Below, piece by piece: positions 9,735 through 19,761 of a stretch of DNA of 64,000 nucleotides. The DNA is from Algoriphagus pacificus. GTDB lineage: Bacteria > Bacteroidota > Bacteroidia > Cytophagales > Cyclobacteriaceae. The position numbers and the translations under genes are program-made. The DNA lies in the NCBI RefSeq assembly GCF_017254845.1, contig NZ_JAFKCU010000003.1, positions 810,270-874,269 of the forward strand. The letters run 5' to 3'. Position 1 is the stretch's first letter; every line of letters starts with the position of its first letter. The notes beneath the pieces are model-generated. The model did not search any database, was not told the origin of the DNA, and was given only the letters and a program-made list of their open reading frames with translations.

Positions 9735-10011
9735 GGTTCATTGACTCTATAGTCCATGAATTTTCAATTTTTTGAAATCCAAGACTGGTTTTATATGAAG
9801 ATATATTTCACAGTAGCTTAATGATTGCGCAGGAAAGGTGATTCGGTTAAGCAATCATTTGAGGTAGTTATTGGATTAACCTTAGAGGCAATAATAGACT
9901 TGATTCATATTTCAAGGTTGATAAAAACAACCCACCCCAATAGCTATAAAAACTCTATATCTTCTACTATCAAAGGGTTAAAGACTGTAAATCCCTATTT
10001 ATTAGGGCAAT
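9735..10011 (+). other. Intergenic stretch, no recognised gene
   Basis: This lies between two convergent genes. A 62-codon open frame with a TTG start (9825-10013) has no recognisable features and no ribosome-binding context. Nothing else is visible apart from the flanking terminators. Confidence 0.5.
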
Positions 10012-10067
10012 AAAAAACTCCCAAAGCGATAGATTAAAAAAAATTCTAAATCAAATCGACTTGGGAG
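10012..10067 (-). terminator. Terminator of the SusCD/sulfatase operon
   Basis: Read on the minus strand, the arms CTCCCAAgtCGAT and ATCGctTTGGGAG pair (13 bp, two mismatches) across an A/T-rich loop. They are followed directly by TTTTTTATT. The hairpin lies 38 bp beyond the stop of the last sulfatase gene. Confidence 0.75.
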
Positions 10068-10104
10068 ATTATCAGTACTAAGCACCAATTAATTCACACT
10101 AGTT

Positions 10105-11676
10105 TTACTTCAATTCCAATTGTTGAATTTGTCTGTTATTCTGTCCTCTTATCGCCTCAAAACTCTTGACCATTTCGGTTAGTTTCTCAGGATTAGATTC
10201 AGCTAGATTCGTTTGTTGTGAGGGATCCTCTTTCAGATTATACAATTGATATTCATTGGAATTCCCTAACTCAATATTCACGTTTTTCTCTACTTCAGGT
10301 CCTTTATAAGGTGGGATCATTACCCAATCTCCCTTTTTGTAGGCAGTTCTACTGGTCGCTTCCAAAACGAAATCTTCTCTTCCCTGCTGACTTTTCCCCA
10401 TCAAAACATCCAAAAGATTTTCACTGTCTCCTGTTTCCACATCACTTCCTACCAATGCGGCCAAGGATTCCAACAAGTCTATTTGGGTAATCATCGCATC
10501 AGAAACTGCAGGCTGGATTTTACCCTTCCAATAAGCAATAAAAGGAAGTCTTGTTCCTGCCTCAAACAAACTATATTTCCCTCCGCGATAAGGTCCGGCA
10601 GGTGTATGATCTCCAATTTTTTCTACAGCATCATCGTAGTAGCCATCATTCAAAACCGGTCCGTTATCACTCGAAAATATGATCAAGGTGTTTTCCAAAA
10701 TTCCTTGAGCTTCCAGTTCCTTCAAAAACTCACCAACAATCCAATCTGCTTCCACTATTGCATCTCCTCTAGGTCCCATTCCTGAAGTTGCTTCAAACCT
10801 TGGATGTGGAGTCCTTGGCACATGTGGCTGCTGCATTGCATAGTATAGAAAGAATGGTGCATTCTTTTCTGCTTCTTCTTTCACAAAAGCTTTTGCTTTC
10901 TCCAAAAAGTGATCTGCCATATCTATATCAGACCATTTTGCTGCTTCACCACCTTTCATAAAACCGATTCTCGGTATTCCATTGACAATGCTATTATTAT
11001 GGCCATGGTGCCATTTCATCGTAAGCATTTCAGGATTAGTAATTGCAGTGGGTTCTCCATCAAAATTCTTGTTGTAATCTACAAGGATTGGATCATTTGG
11101 GTCTAGTCCTACCACTGTTCCGTCTTTGATATATACTGTTGGAACGCGATCTTGTGTAGCTGCCATGATATAGGAATAATCAAAACCGACTTGGTTTGGT
11201 CCAGGAGAGATTTCTTGGTTCCAATCTACATTTCCACTCCCCAAACCTAGATGCCATTTACCCACCACACCTGTATTGTATCCAACTTGCTTTAGCATTT
11301 TTGGAACCGTCATTTGAGCAGTATCGATTAAAAGCGGAGCTGTACCTGGAAGAATCTTTGCATTTTCATTTCTCCAAGGATATGTACCTGTTAAGATCGC
11401 ATACCTACTTGGCGTACAAGTAGCTGAGGATGCATAGGCATTGGTAAATCTTATTCCACCATTGGCTAATTTATCAAAATTAGGTGTCTGAAGAGTTCCA
11501 GCCCCGTAAGCGCTTACATCTCCATAGCCTAGATCATCCATGTAGATAAATATGATATTGGGATTTTGAGGCTTTTCTACAGTTGTTTCTGCTTCATTTG
11601 ATTTACAGGCCACCAGATAAAATGAGCAAAAAATCAGTAGGTAAAGCAAACCGAGGTTTAATTTGTTAGTCTTCAT
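10105..11676 (-). CDS. Family S1 sulfatase, lipoprotein
   Basis: A 523-residue arylsulfatase-type enzyme with a lipoprotein signal peptide whose lipobox LVAC places the lipidated cysteine at residue 24. It is therefore expected in the periplasm or on the outer membrane. The formylglycine motif CTPSR begins at Cys87, and the metal site includes Asp47-Asp48 (MDDLGYGD), IFSSDNGP and GKWHLG. This enzyme would remove sulfate esters from an oligosaccharide after oxidation of Cys87 by a maturase, which is not in this window. It is the last gene of the locus, 64 bp after the beta-helix gene, and a terminator follows. The S1 subfamily and the sulfated sugar cannot be told by eye. Confidence 0.9.
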   Translation of the reverse strand: MKTNKLNLGLLYLLIFCSFYLVACKSNEAETTVEKPQNPNIIFIYMDDLGYGDVSAYGAGTLQTPNFDKLANGGIRFTNAYASSATCTPSRYAILTGTYPWRNENAKILPGTAPLLIDTAQMTVPKMLKQVGYNTGVVGKWHLGLGSGNVDWNQEISPGPNQVGFDYSYIMAATQDRVPTVYIKDGTVVGLDPNDPILVDYNKNFDGEPTAITNPEMLTMKWHHGHNNSIVNGIPRIGFMKGGEAAKWSDIDMADHFLEKAKAFVKEEAEKNAPFFLYYAMQQPHVPRTPHPRFEATSGMGPRGDAIVEADWIVGEFLKELEAQGILENTLIIFSSDNGPVLNDGYYDDAVEKIGDHTPAGPYRGGKYSLFEAGTRLPFIAYWKGKIQPAVSDAMITQIDLLESLAALVGSDVETGDSENLLDVLMGKSQQGREDFVLEATSRTAYKKGDWVMIPPYKGPEVEKNVNIELGNSNEYQLYNLKEDPSQQTNLAESNPEKLTEMVKSFEAIRGQNNRQIQQLELK

Positions 11677-11740
11677 TTATAGATCAATTGTTTCTGAAGA
11701 ATTCAGATATAATATTATTGTGAAAAGCTGTTTTTAAAGT

Positions 11741-13435
11741 CTATTGAATTTCTTTGACTTGAATGGCACCAATTGAAGGAGTTCCAAAAATTTGATTTCC
11801 TAGAATGTCCTTCGTTAAATTCAAGCCTTCCATCAATCCAAAATCATCATTTGGTATAAATGGAATGGTGATACCTTGTTGAACAAGTTCTTTATTTAAA
11901 GGGATGTAGTCTTCTAATGCCAATCCGCCAGGATTACTAAAAGATGCATTTCCTATTAGAGATTTATTTTCTAGAATAGCCGCGGAACTAGGCCAAATAC
12001 CATTTTTCAAGAATAGGTTATTCTCAAAAATTACGTCGATCACTTGTCTGCTTTCGCCATCATCTGGCTTGTACTGATCACCTTCTACCAAAGAAGCTCC
12101 CCCCATCAAATGAAAAATATTATTTGCTATCAAAACGCCTCTTGAGCGATTATCAATTGCGATTTTGGAGACATGTTTTTCATTGACAAAAATGGTATTG
12201 TTATAAAAATAAGAATTAACAGGACCCTTTCTTGCTTTTTGGTTTCCTTGATACCCACTCAACCAAAACACTTTTCCTTCTTGAAAAGCACCACTTTTGC
12301 CCTTCTCACGAAAGCCATCGTTGATGCTTATATTATAGCGATAAGCACAGTTATAATTATTACCTAGAATTTCGCAAAAACCTCCGGCATTATAAGCACT
12401 AAGATTATATTGTAAGACGATGTTATCGCAGTTAAAGTCAATATGTGCACCAGCAGAATCACCTGGACCATTGGCATACATAAACTTGTTTTTTTCAATC
12501 AAGACCATAGAAGATCCCCAAGTCCATAATCCGCTACCTCTACCCCATTTCCTACTATCGTCATTACTGCCAGAATAGGTCACTTCATTTTCGGAAACAT
12601 AGACGAATTTCACACCGGACATCTGGATTCCAGGTCCACCGGTTTTTGAGACAGTATTTCGGGAAATGGTCACATTTCTTATGCCTTGATTACTACCACC
12701 GGTCAATTTTATTCCGGTATGACTAAGATTGGAAATACGGCAATCTAGAATTTTCACTTCCTCTATCATCCCTGATTCGGTTGAATTCAATAAGCGTATT
12801 CCCCAACCATATTTCTGGGTTCCATTTGCAGATCTCACCTCATCTTTTCCTCTCTGAAAACCTTTGTTTTCGTAAAACACATCTTCTATTTCAAGCTTTT
12901 CGAGTATGATTCCACGAGCATTTAAATCTTTGGTAACTGATATTAAAACCCCGATTCGCATTGTTCCAGTAGGAGAAGAATCATCGAATCCTGCAGCAGT
13001 TATTTTTAAGTTTTTGACAGAAATGTAATTCGAGTTCTTGATCAGTATTCCATTTTCAAGGCCTTTGGCATCAATCTGACTCTTCTTACCCTCTTGAGAT
13101 AGTGGCTCATAATAAGAATCAATCAAAATTGGATTTTCTACACTTCCATTTTTCCCCGTTAGATCCAAGGTCTCGTAAAAGATCTCACCACCAGCCAACA
13201 GAAGCTTATCGCCTCCTTTCAAATCAAGTGAAGCAACTTTCTTCAAACTTTTAAATGCCTGATCTCTAGATTTACCAGTGTTTTGATCGTTTCCCAGTCT
13301 CGGATGAAAATAATATTCAGTCGCAAAACTGTTGAAGTTCACCAAAAAAAACAGCGCAACAAGCTGTAGGAATTTGAACCATTTAGGATTTACCAGGCAA
13401 GAAATAATTTTAGTATTCTTGTATAAACTAGTCAT
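11741..13435 (-). CDS. Secreted right-handed beta-helix protein (candidate glycoside hydrolase or polysaccharide lyase)
   Basis: A 564-residue exported protein with a long N-terminal signal region (hydrophobic core FLQLVALFFLVNF, cleavage probably after SFA). The mature start EYYFHPRLGNDQNTGKS is typical of parallel beta-helix enzymes. It is followed by many repeats of the form I-x-x-N-x-[ILV] (NYISVKNLKI, NVTISRNTVS, FVYVSENEVT, MVLIEKNKF, NIVLQYNLSA, GVLIANNIF). It sits between two sulfatase genes, with 6 bp to the upstream one, so it most likely acts on the same sulfated glycan. Proteins of this fold in such loci include PL6 lyases and GH141-type enzymes. I cannot assign a family, and no catalytic residue is certain. 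Confidence 0.75.
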   Translation of the reverse strand: MTSLYKNTKIISCLVNPKWFKFLQLVALFFLVNFNSFATEYYFHPRLGNDQNTGKSRDQAFKSLKKVASLDLKGGDKLLLAGGEIFYETLDLTGKNGSVENPILIDSYYEPLSQEGKKSQIDAKGLENGILIKNSNYISVKNLKITAAGFDDSSPTGTMRIGVLISVTKDLNARGIILEKLEIEDVFYENKGFQRGKDEVRSANGTQKYGWGIRLLNSTESGMIEEVKILDCRISNLSHTGIKLTGGSNQGIRNVTISRNTVSKTGGPGIQMSGVKFVYVSENEVTYSGSNDDSRKWGRGSGLWTWGSSMVLIEKNKFMYANGPGDSAGAHIDFNCDNIVLQYNLSAYNAGGFCEILGNNYNCAYRYNISINDGFREKGKSGAFQEGKVFWLSGYQGNQKARKGPVNSYFYNNTIFVNEKHVSKIAIDNRSRGVLIANNIFHLMGGASLVEGDQYKPDDGESRQVIDVIFENNLFLKNGIWPSSAAILENKSLIGNASFSNPGGLALEDYIPLNKELVQQGITIPFIPNDDFGLMEGLNLTKDILGNQIFGTPSIGAIQVKEIQ

Positions 13436-13441
13436 TTCACC

Positions 13442-14830
13442 TTATTTGTTAAATCTGTCCGGGTTTAATTTTGAGTACTCTTTATCCTCCATCAAACCCA
13501 TAAAAACTGGATCCATGATAGATTTTTTCCAGATTTCAATCATTTGTTTTAATTCTTCTACACGATTAGACTCAGTTAAAGCAAGGTTTACTTTCTCCGA
13601 AATATCTTTCTGAATATCAAACAGATAATCCTTGTCTTTTTCAAAAATGAGTTTGCTGTCAGAGGTTCTGACCGCAAATCGATTGGCAGAATAATTTCTC
13701 CAATACAATTCCTCATGTGGCAAGCCTGAATTTTCACCTGTCAGAAATGGTATTAGATTCACTCCATCTAACTGGTTTTTAGGAGTTACTTTAGCAAGGG
13801 CTACTGCGGTAGAAAATATATCCAGAGAAATAACAGGATGATCATAAGTTTTTCCTGCCGGAACAAGGCCTTTCCATTGCATAGCAAATGGAACTCTAAT
13901 ACCTCCTTCAAAAAAATCTCCTTTAAATCCTCTTAATGGGGAATTATCCGATGCATTTGCACTAGTGGGTCCTCCATTATCTGATAGGAAGAAAACCAAT
14001 GTATTTTCATCAATTCCCAATTCCTCCAGTTTAGTCAAGAGTGCATCCACACCATCATCCACGGCGCTAACCATAGCTGCATAAGTCTTACGCTTGTTGT
14101 CTTTTATATTGGGAAAGCGACTAAGGTATTTCTCAGTAGCCTGCATAGGAGCATGAGGAGCATTATAGGCTAAATACATAAAGAAAGGTTCTTTATGATT
14201 TCGTTGAACAAAATCAACTGCTTCTCTGGAGAATGCATCCGTAAGATATTCTGTCTCCACTACCCTCTCAGTATTTCTGAGTAATTTTGTTTTATACCCA
14301 TCGTACTGGGTCTTTGCCTGCTCAATATCCTGCAAGACCAGATTTTCTGGAAAATAATTGTGACCACCTGAGAGAAAGCCATAAAACTCATCAAACCCTC
14401 TTTCATTTGGTCTAAGAGTCGGATGTGCACCCATATGCCATTTGCCAATCACAGCAGTAGTATATCCGGCTTTTTTCATCACATCTCCCATTGTCTCTTC
14501 ACTAAGCGGAAGCCCCATCAAGGGATCCTTTGGAGCCAGAAGTGGATTTTTAGAGAAACCGAATTTATCCTGATATCTACCTGTCAACAAACCTGCTCTG
14601 CTTGGTCCACAAACAGCATAGGACACATATCCTGAGGTGAAAACAACTCCATTTTTTGCAATACGATCGATGCCTGGTGTAGGAATTTCAGTGCTTCCAT
14701 TGAAACCTACATCTGCATATCCCTGATCATCTGTCAAGATGATAATCACATTAGGCTTATCTAAAGCAGACCTATTTTGTGCCTGAGCATAAGTCAACAG
14801 AAAAAAAAATACTATAGCTAAGTTTTTCAT
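13442..14830 (-). CDS. Family S1 sulfatase, periplasmic
   Basis: A 462-residue sulfatase with a cleavable signal peptide (MKNLAIVFFFLLTYAQAQ). The formylglycine motif CGPSR starts at Cys74. Metal-binding residues include Asp34-Asp35 (LTDDQGYADVGF), FFLSDNGGP and the GKWHMG lysine/histidine pair; NAPHAPM is also typical. The CGPSR variant differs from the CTPSR of the other sulfatase, so the two probably attack different positions or linkages. It is the first gene after the attenuator-like hairpin behind susD and overlaps nothing. The beta-helix gene starts 6 bp downstream. Confidence 0.9.
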   Translation of the reverse strand: MKNLAIVFFFLLTYAQAQNRSALDKPNVIIILTDDQGYADVGFNGSTEIPTPGIDRIAKNGVVFTSGYVSYAVCGPSRAGLLTGRYQDKFGFSKNPLLAPKDPLMGLPLSEETMGDVMKKAGYTTAVIGKWHMGAHPTLRPNERGFDEFYGFLSGGHNYFPENLVLQDIEQAKTQYDGYKTKLLRNTERVVETEYLTDAFSREAVDFVQRNHKEPFFMYLAYNAPHAPMQATEKYLSRFPNIKDNKRKTYAAMVSAVDDGVDALLTKLEELGIDENTLVFFLSDNGGPTSANASDNSPLRGFKGDFFEGGIRVPFAMQWKGLVPAGKTYDHPVISLDIFSTAVALAKVTPKNQLDGVNLIPFLTGENSGLPHEELYWRNYSANRFAVRTSDSKLIFEKDKDYLFDIQKDISEKVNLALTESNRVEELKQMIEIWKKSIMDPVFMGLMEDKEYSKLNPDRFNK

Positions 14831-14844
14831 ATAAGATGGAATTA

Positions 14845-14878
14845 AAACAACACTCCCACCAAAGTTCGGTGAGAGTGA
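14845..14878 (-). terminator. Attenuator-like hairpin between susD and the enzyme genes
   Basis: On the minus strand CACTCTCACC pairs with GGTGGGAGTG (10 bp, one mismatch) around a short loop, followed by TTGTTTTAATT. It starts 29 bp after the susD stop and ends shortly before the sulfatase start. The position suits partial termination, which would keep SusCD expression higher than that of the enzymes. Confidence 0.6.
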
Positions 14879-14906
14879 TGAATCACTATATTCTATGTTT
14901 ACTATC

Positions 14907-16442
14907 TTAATTCCAAACTGGATTTTGCACTAGATTCGGGTTGGCATCAATTTCAGATTGAGGAATTGCAAAGACTTCTGATTGTCTTCCCCTGTACTCA
15001 GGATTGTAAGGTCCAACAGGATCAGCACTTGCTCTAGCATAAGCTTCCTCTACTTCTCCCCATCTCTTTACATCAAAGAATCTTAATCCCTCAAATGCCA
15101 GTTCAACTCTTCGCTCCAGTTTAACCATTTCCATTAAATCAGCTTGGCTTAGATCTGTCCCATTTACTTCTGTGACAGTTGGCATTCCAGCTCTGGTTCT
15201 GATTTGATCAAGCAAGGGATAAACCTCTGCTAACTGACCTGTTTCTGCTAATGCCTCTGCTCTCATTAATAAAACCTCTGCATAACGAATCACATAAAAA
15301 TCCTGGCCTCCCGGAGATGCCGGGCCAATTCCATCTGCAGATTGATCATCCCTGACATATTTTTTTAAACCATATTTTGTGGCAGTATTACCTCTGAATG
15401 GTCTATTTAAATACTTGATGAATATATCTCCTTCGAAATACACAGATGCTCCTAATCTTGGATCTCTGTTTTCCTGCTTATTTGCAGGATCATAAAGTGG
15501 AGATTCTGTAATAGGTAATCCATCTATCGCGAGGTATGCATCCACCATATTTGGCATGGGTTGCACATTAACTTTAGGTATTCCTAAAAAGGTTGCAGAG
15601 AAAGTTTCCCCGTTGTTTGACTGGTCCTGAATAAAACGAACTGAAAAAACCACTTCTTTTGAAAGTTCCGAGGCCGGTGTAAAAAGCTCCGCATAATTCG
15701 GGTACAAATCATATCCCAATCCCATGATTTCTGTAGTCAGCCTTACTACTTCAGGGAAGTTTTTATTATATAATTCAAATCTTGCCAATAAAGCCAAAGC
15801 GGCTCCTTTTGTGGCATAACCAAATTGGGAAGCTGGGTAGGCAACCGGAAGATTATCAATTGCCAAATTTAACTCGGTAATGATAAATGACTTCACCTCG
15901 TCATATGTATTCTTAGGCACATAAGCTTCTTCCAGAGTCTGAAAGTCTTGAATCAAAGGCACATCTTCGAAATATATGGCCAAATTGATGTAGAATAAAG
16001 CTCTCAGAAACCTAGCTTGACCAATTAATTGGTCTCTGGTTTCAGGGTCAATGTTCGTATCAGGAATTCTACTGATATTATCAATGGCAATATTAGCCCG
16101 AGCTATTCCTCTATAATTGGATGTCCAAAATGCATTGAAAAATCCGAAGGAAGGATCTGCTCTACCCTCTACAAAATTCCCAGGACCTTCAAACTTGTAA
16201 TTATTAAAGGTATTATCTGCAAAACTATCGTGCTGTGGCAATCCAGCGGTACCGTTTAGATTTCCACTATAAAGAACTCTGTCCTGTAGATTCTCATAGA
16301 TTCCATTGATCCCTAATAAGGCATCTTTTTCATTTTGCCAGAAATTACCTTCTGCTAGTTGTGTTAATGAACCTCGTTCTAAATAATCCTCAGAACAAGA
16401 AATCAAACAAAATGCACTAAGTATATAGATTAGCTTTTTCAT
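14907..16442 (-). CDS. susD: SusD/RagB-family glycan-binding outer-membrane lipoprotein
   Basis: A 511-residue protein with a lipoprotein signal (lipobox LISC, Cys16). It has the usual SusD order: N-terminal TPR-like helices (NIAIDNISRIP, GQARFLRALFYINLA), a variable central part, and the C-terminal block YAEVLLMRAEALAETGQ...LLDQIRTRAGMP...ERRVELAFEGLRFFDVKRWG. It ends in the typical tail NPNLVQNPVWN. It would sit as a lid on the SusC barrel and bind the oligosaccharide. Its start is 5 bp after the susC stop, so the two are translated as a pair. Confidence 0.95.
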   Translation of the reverse strand: MKKLIYILSAFCLISCSEDYLERGSLTQLAEGNFWQNEKDALLGINGIYENLQDRVLYSGNLNGTAGLPQHDSFADNTFNNYKFEGPGNFVEGRADPSFGFFNAFWTSNYRGIARANIAIDNISRIPDTNIDPETRDQLIGQARFLRALFYINLAIYFEDVPLIQDFQTLEEAYVPKNTYDEVKSFIITELNLAIDNLPVAYPASQFGYATKGAALALLARFELYNKNFPEVVRLTTEIMGLGYDLYPNYAELFTPASELSKEVVFSVRFIQDQSNNGETFSATFLGIPKVNVQPMPNMVDAYLAIDGLPITESPLYDPANKQENRDPRLGASVYFEGDIFIKYLNRPFRGNTATKYGLKKYVRDDQSADGIGPASPGGQDFYVIRYAEVLLMRAEALAETGQLAEVYPLLDQIRTRAGMPTVTEVNGTDLSQADLMEMVKLERRVELAFEGLRFFDVKRWGEVEEAYARASADPVGPYNPEYRGRQSEVFAIPQSEIDANPNLVQNPVWN

Positions 16443-16447
16443 GATGA

Positions 16448-19400
16448 TTAAAATTTAATGTTGATACCTGCAGAAATCACTTTGTACAATGGCGTGGTCT
16501 GATCTGTATTACCACCTCTCTGGCGCTCAGGATCAAAGTTTTCCACCTTTGTAAATGTTAGCAGATTTTGTCCGCTCACGAATATTCTGGCTTTTTGAAT
16601 CAAAACTTTCTTAGAAATAGTACTTGGTATCGTATATCCCAACTCTATATTTCTCAATCTCAGATAGGACATATCTTGAATATAAAAAGTAGAGGTTACT
16701 GAATTATTTACCCCACCAATTCTTGGAAGTGTTTCAGATGGATTTTCAGGAGTCCAACGATCAATCCAATAAGAAAGGGCATTATTTCTATCACCATCCA
16801 TTGGTAACTGTCCGTTACTATTCAATAGTCTGTCAACTTTTCCAATTCCTTGGAATACCATATTCAAATCAAATCCACTGAATTGAAGGTTTGCATTCAT
16901 ACCATAGATCCATCTTGGAAATGGATTTCCAATAATGGTTCTATCCATCGCATTCACTACTCCATCTGGCACGCCTTCCGGCCCTGAAATATCAGCATAC
17001 TGAAAATCACCAGGAGCAGTTAAATTACTTCCAAACTGTTTTGGTGCATTGTCAACTTCTTCTTGAGTCTGGAAAATTCCCACTACCTGATAGCCATAGT
17101 AAGAGTTGAATGGAACGCCAATTCTGATAATCGTATTTCCTCCGATTGTCTCTTCGCCGCCTGGACCCAAATCGGTTACTTTATTATCCGCCATACGAGT
17201 CAGGTTGGCAGAAACATTAAATTTCACTTTGCCAATATTCTCTCTATACCCTAGGGATAATTCAAATCCTTTGTTTTCCATTCCAGCTGCATTTTGTGCT
17301 GCTAAGTTGGTCACACCAATTGTGTTAGGAATTGGGAAATTGGTATAAAGAATATCTGAACTGGTTCTTTTAAAGTAATCTGCAGTAAGGTTTAACTTAT
17401 TGGAGAAAAACGATGCATCCACTCCAATATCAAATTGCTCTATGGTCTCCCAAGTGATCAAAGGATTAGACAAAGATGTCAAAGCAACAGCAGGTACAAT
17501 TACATCCTGACCTAATTGGTAATCAAGGCCTGAATTATAACTCTGTTCGAAGATGTAATTACCAATTCTATCATTCCCACTGATTCCCCAACTTGCACGA
17601 ATTTTCAATTCCGTTAAAGTTTCTGAAGTATTCAAGAAGTTTTCTCTGGCGATATTCCAACCAGCACTTAATGAAGGGAAGGTTCCATATCGATTAGTTG
17701 GACCAAATTTGGAAGATCCATCTCTTCTGACATTAGCTTCAAATAGATATTTCTCTTGGAAATTATAGTTGACTCTAGCAAAAAAGGATTGCCAAGCTTC
17801 TTCATTGGCCCCCCCACTTACTGAAGGGTTCAAAACTCCTCCTCCATCAAATTCCTGAATAGCATCCGAAGGGAATCCTTGAAGTGAGCCTGAAAATCCA
17901 TCCACTTTATCATAAATTACAGAGTGACCAAGCATAAAGCCCAGGTTATGAGAATTATCAATTGTAAAATTGTACCGCAGAATATTCTCATTCATTAACC
18001 GATAGTTGAAATTCAGGTTATTGTTCAAATCATTCACATCATTCTGCCCGACAATGTTCCCTTCCCAATCACGAGTAACAAGCGTTGGTCTAAAATTGGA
18101 AATATTTGCAAAGTTGATAATCGCACTTCCACTTGTTTCGAAAACGAGTCCTTTAGCGATCTGAGCACTTAGCCCAATTCTTTCACTGATGTTTATGTTG
18201 TCGTTTGAGTAGTCACCATAAGTCCCAGTCAATAACACATTGTTGATAGGATATGAAAAATTAACATTTTGATAAGCCCCATCCACAACTGCCAACTCTC
18301 CATTCGAATAGTAAACCGGGGCAACCGGAGAGGATCTTTGGAACTGATTGATGATACCAGTTTCACCGGTAATCGCAGATGCACCCCCACTTGGACCTAC
18401 AAATTTTGACCAAAAGGCATTGGTAACATTAGAGATTGTCAACCATTCATTTGGCTTAATGCTTAGATTAATTCCAAGATTGTATCGATCCGATTTGAAT
18501 TTGCCTCTAACAACAGCCTCCTGGTTCAAATAACCCAAAGAAAGTCTGAATGTAGTCCTATCAGTTCCTCCAGAAAAAGACAAGTAATGGTTTTGTATAG
18601 GGGCATTTCTCAATGCGACATTTGACCATTTTGTATTGGAGAATTGGTCAGGGTTGGTGCCATTTCTAATGGCCTCGATATCAGCTTCCGAAAATCTTAG
18701 AGCAGCATTTGGTCCATTGACATTTAAGTCCCGCTCATTTCTAAGCAAAGCATAATTGACAGCATCCAAATATTCGGGAATCACTGTTACTTGCTGAACT
18801 CCAAAATAATTATTGTAATCGACTGAGAACTTACCCTTAGTTCCTTTTTTCGTAGTAACTACCAAGACGCCATTAGCTCCTCTAGCACCATAAATCGCAG
18901 AAGCCGAAGCATCCTTTAATACAGAAATACTCTCAATATCAGAAGGAGCTAAATTATTGAATTCAGCCAGTCCATCATATTGAATGTTATCGATCACAAC
19001 AAGTGGATTAGTACCTCCAAAAGAACCGATACCTCTAATTACAATAGATGAACCATCAGAGCCAGGTAAGCCGGTAGACTGTGTCAATTGAACACCGGAA
19101 AACTTTCCATACATCAGTTGAGCTGAATTAGTAACTGGCTGATTGACGGCATCATCAAACTTGATGGTTTCCACTGATCCGGTAAGGTTGAGCTTCTTTT
19201 GCTCACCATAACCTACTACCACTACTTCATCCAAGAGTGACTCGGACTCTGCCAAAATCACATTTATCTGACTTTGACTTCCCACAGTGATTTCCTGTGA
19301 TTCAAAACCAATCAAGCTAAAAATCAGTACAGATTCTGCTCCTGGTACTTGAATAGAATATTTACCGTCAACATCTGTAACTGAGCCTTGTGAAGTTCCT

Positions 19401-19603
19401 TTTACCAGAACTACGACACCCGGGATCGGCAATCCATCAAAATCAGAAGTAACTACACCGGTCACTTGATTTGATGTTTGAAATGCATTTACAAAAGACA
19501 CTTGAAATGTCAATAGTAAAAGCATTAACAAGGGAAGCTTTAAGGTAAACTTCTCCGACCTTCCCCTCTTTAATAATTCATGCTTTGTAAATGATTTTTT
19601 CAT
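16448..19603 (-). CDS. susC: SusC/RagA-family TonB-dependent oligosaccharide transporter
   Basis: A 1051-residue outer-membrane protein. It contains a signal peptide (hydrophobic LPLLMLLLLTFQVSFVNA), a carboxypeptidase-like regulatory domain (VTGVVTSDFDGLPIPGVVV...DGKYSI, about residues 48-125), a TonB-box-like region (EVVVVGYGEQKKLNLTGSV), a plug with the SusC signature IRGIGSFGG...VLKDASASAIYGARGANGVLVVTTKKG, and a C-terminal barrel ending in INIKF. There is no STN/anti-sigma contact domain, which agrees with control by the adjacent hybrid two-component system rather than by an ECF sigma factor. It is the first gene of the operon and lies 158 bp downstream of the sensor gene. Confidence 0.96.
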   Translation of the reverse strand: MKKSFTKHELLKRGRSEKFTLKLPLLMLLLLTFQVSFVNAFQTSNQVTGVVTSDFDGLPIPGVVVLVKGTSQGSVTDVDGKYSIQVPGAESVLIFSLIGFESQEITVGSQSQINVILAESESLLDEVVVVGYGEQKKLNLTGSVETIKFDDAVNQPVTNSAQLMYGKFSGVQLTQSTGLPGSDGSSIVIRGIGSFGGTNPLVVIDNIQYDGLAEFNNLAPSDIESISVLKDASASAIYGARGANGVLVVTTKKGTKGKFSVDYNNYFGVQQVTVIPEYLDAVNYALLRNERDLNVNGPNAALRFSEADIEAIRNGTNPDQFSNTKWSNVALRNAPIQNHYLSFSGGTDRTTFRLSLGYLNQEAVVRGKFKSDRYNLGINLSIKPNEWLTISNVTNAFWSKFVGPSGGASAITGETGIINQFQRSSPVAPVYYSNGELAVVDGAYQNVNFSYPINNVLLTGTYGDYSNDNINISERIGLSAQIAKGLVFETSGSAIINFANISNFRPTLVTRDWEGNIVGQNDVNDLNNNLNFNYRLMNENILRYNFTIDNSHNLGFMLGHSVIYDKVDGFSGSLQGFPSDAIQEFDGGGVLNPSVSGGANEEAWQSFFARVNYNFQEKYLFEANVRRDGSSKFGPTNRYGTFPSLSAGWNIARENFLNTSETLTELKIRASWGISGNDRIGNYIFEQSYNSGLDYQLGQDVIVPAVALTSLSNPLITWETIEQFDIGVDASFFSNKLNLTADYFKRTSSDILYTNFPIPNTIGVTNLAAQNAAGMENKGFELSLGYRENIGKVKFNVSANLTRMADNKVTDLGPGGEETIGGNTIIRIGVPFNSYYGYQVVGIFQTQEEVDNAPKQFGSNLTAPGDFQYADISGPEGVPDGVVNAMDRTIIGNPFPRWIYGMNANLQFSGFDLNMVFQGIGKVDRLLNSNGQLPMDGDRNNALSYWIDRWTPENPSETLPRIGGVNNSVTSTFYIQDMSYLRLRNIELGYTIPSTISKKVLIQKARIFVSGQNLLTFTKVENFDPERQRGGNTDQTTPLYKVISAGINIKF

Positions 19604-19761
19604 TTGAGTTTATTTTGGGTTGTAGACTTTACAATTGATTCAAATTTTACCAATTAATACTTTTAACCGTGGGGGTAGACAGATCAATCAAGAGGTGAAA
19701 TGGTTCAAAATGAAAAAAGACATCTTGTGGATGTCTCTCTTAGATAGCATAATATGCTCTA

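Noticed and set aside
9825-10013. 62-codon frame between the convergent GH128-like and sulfatase genes
   Set aside because: TTG start, no recognisable feature, overlaps the start of the operon terminator; most likely chance.
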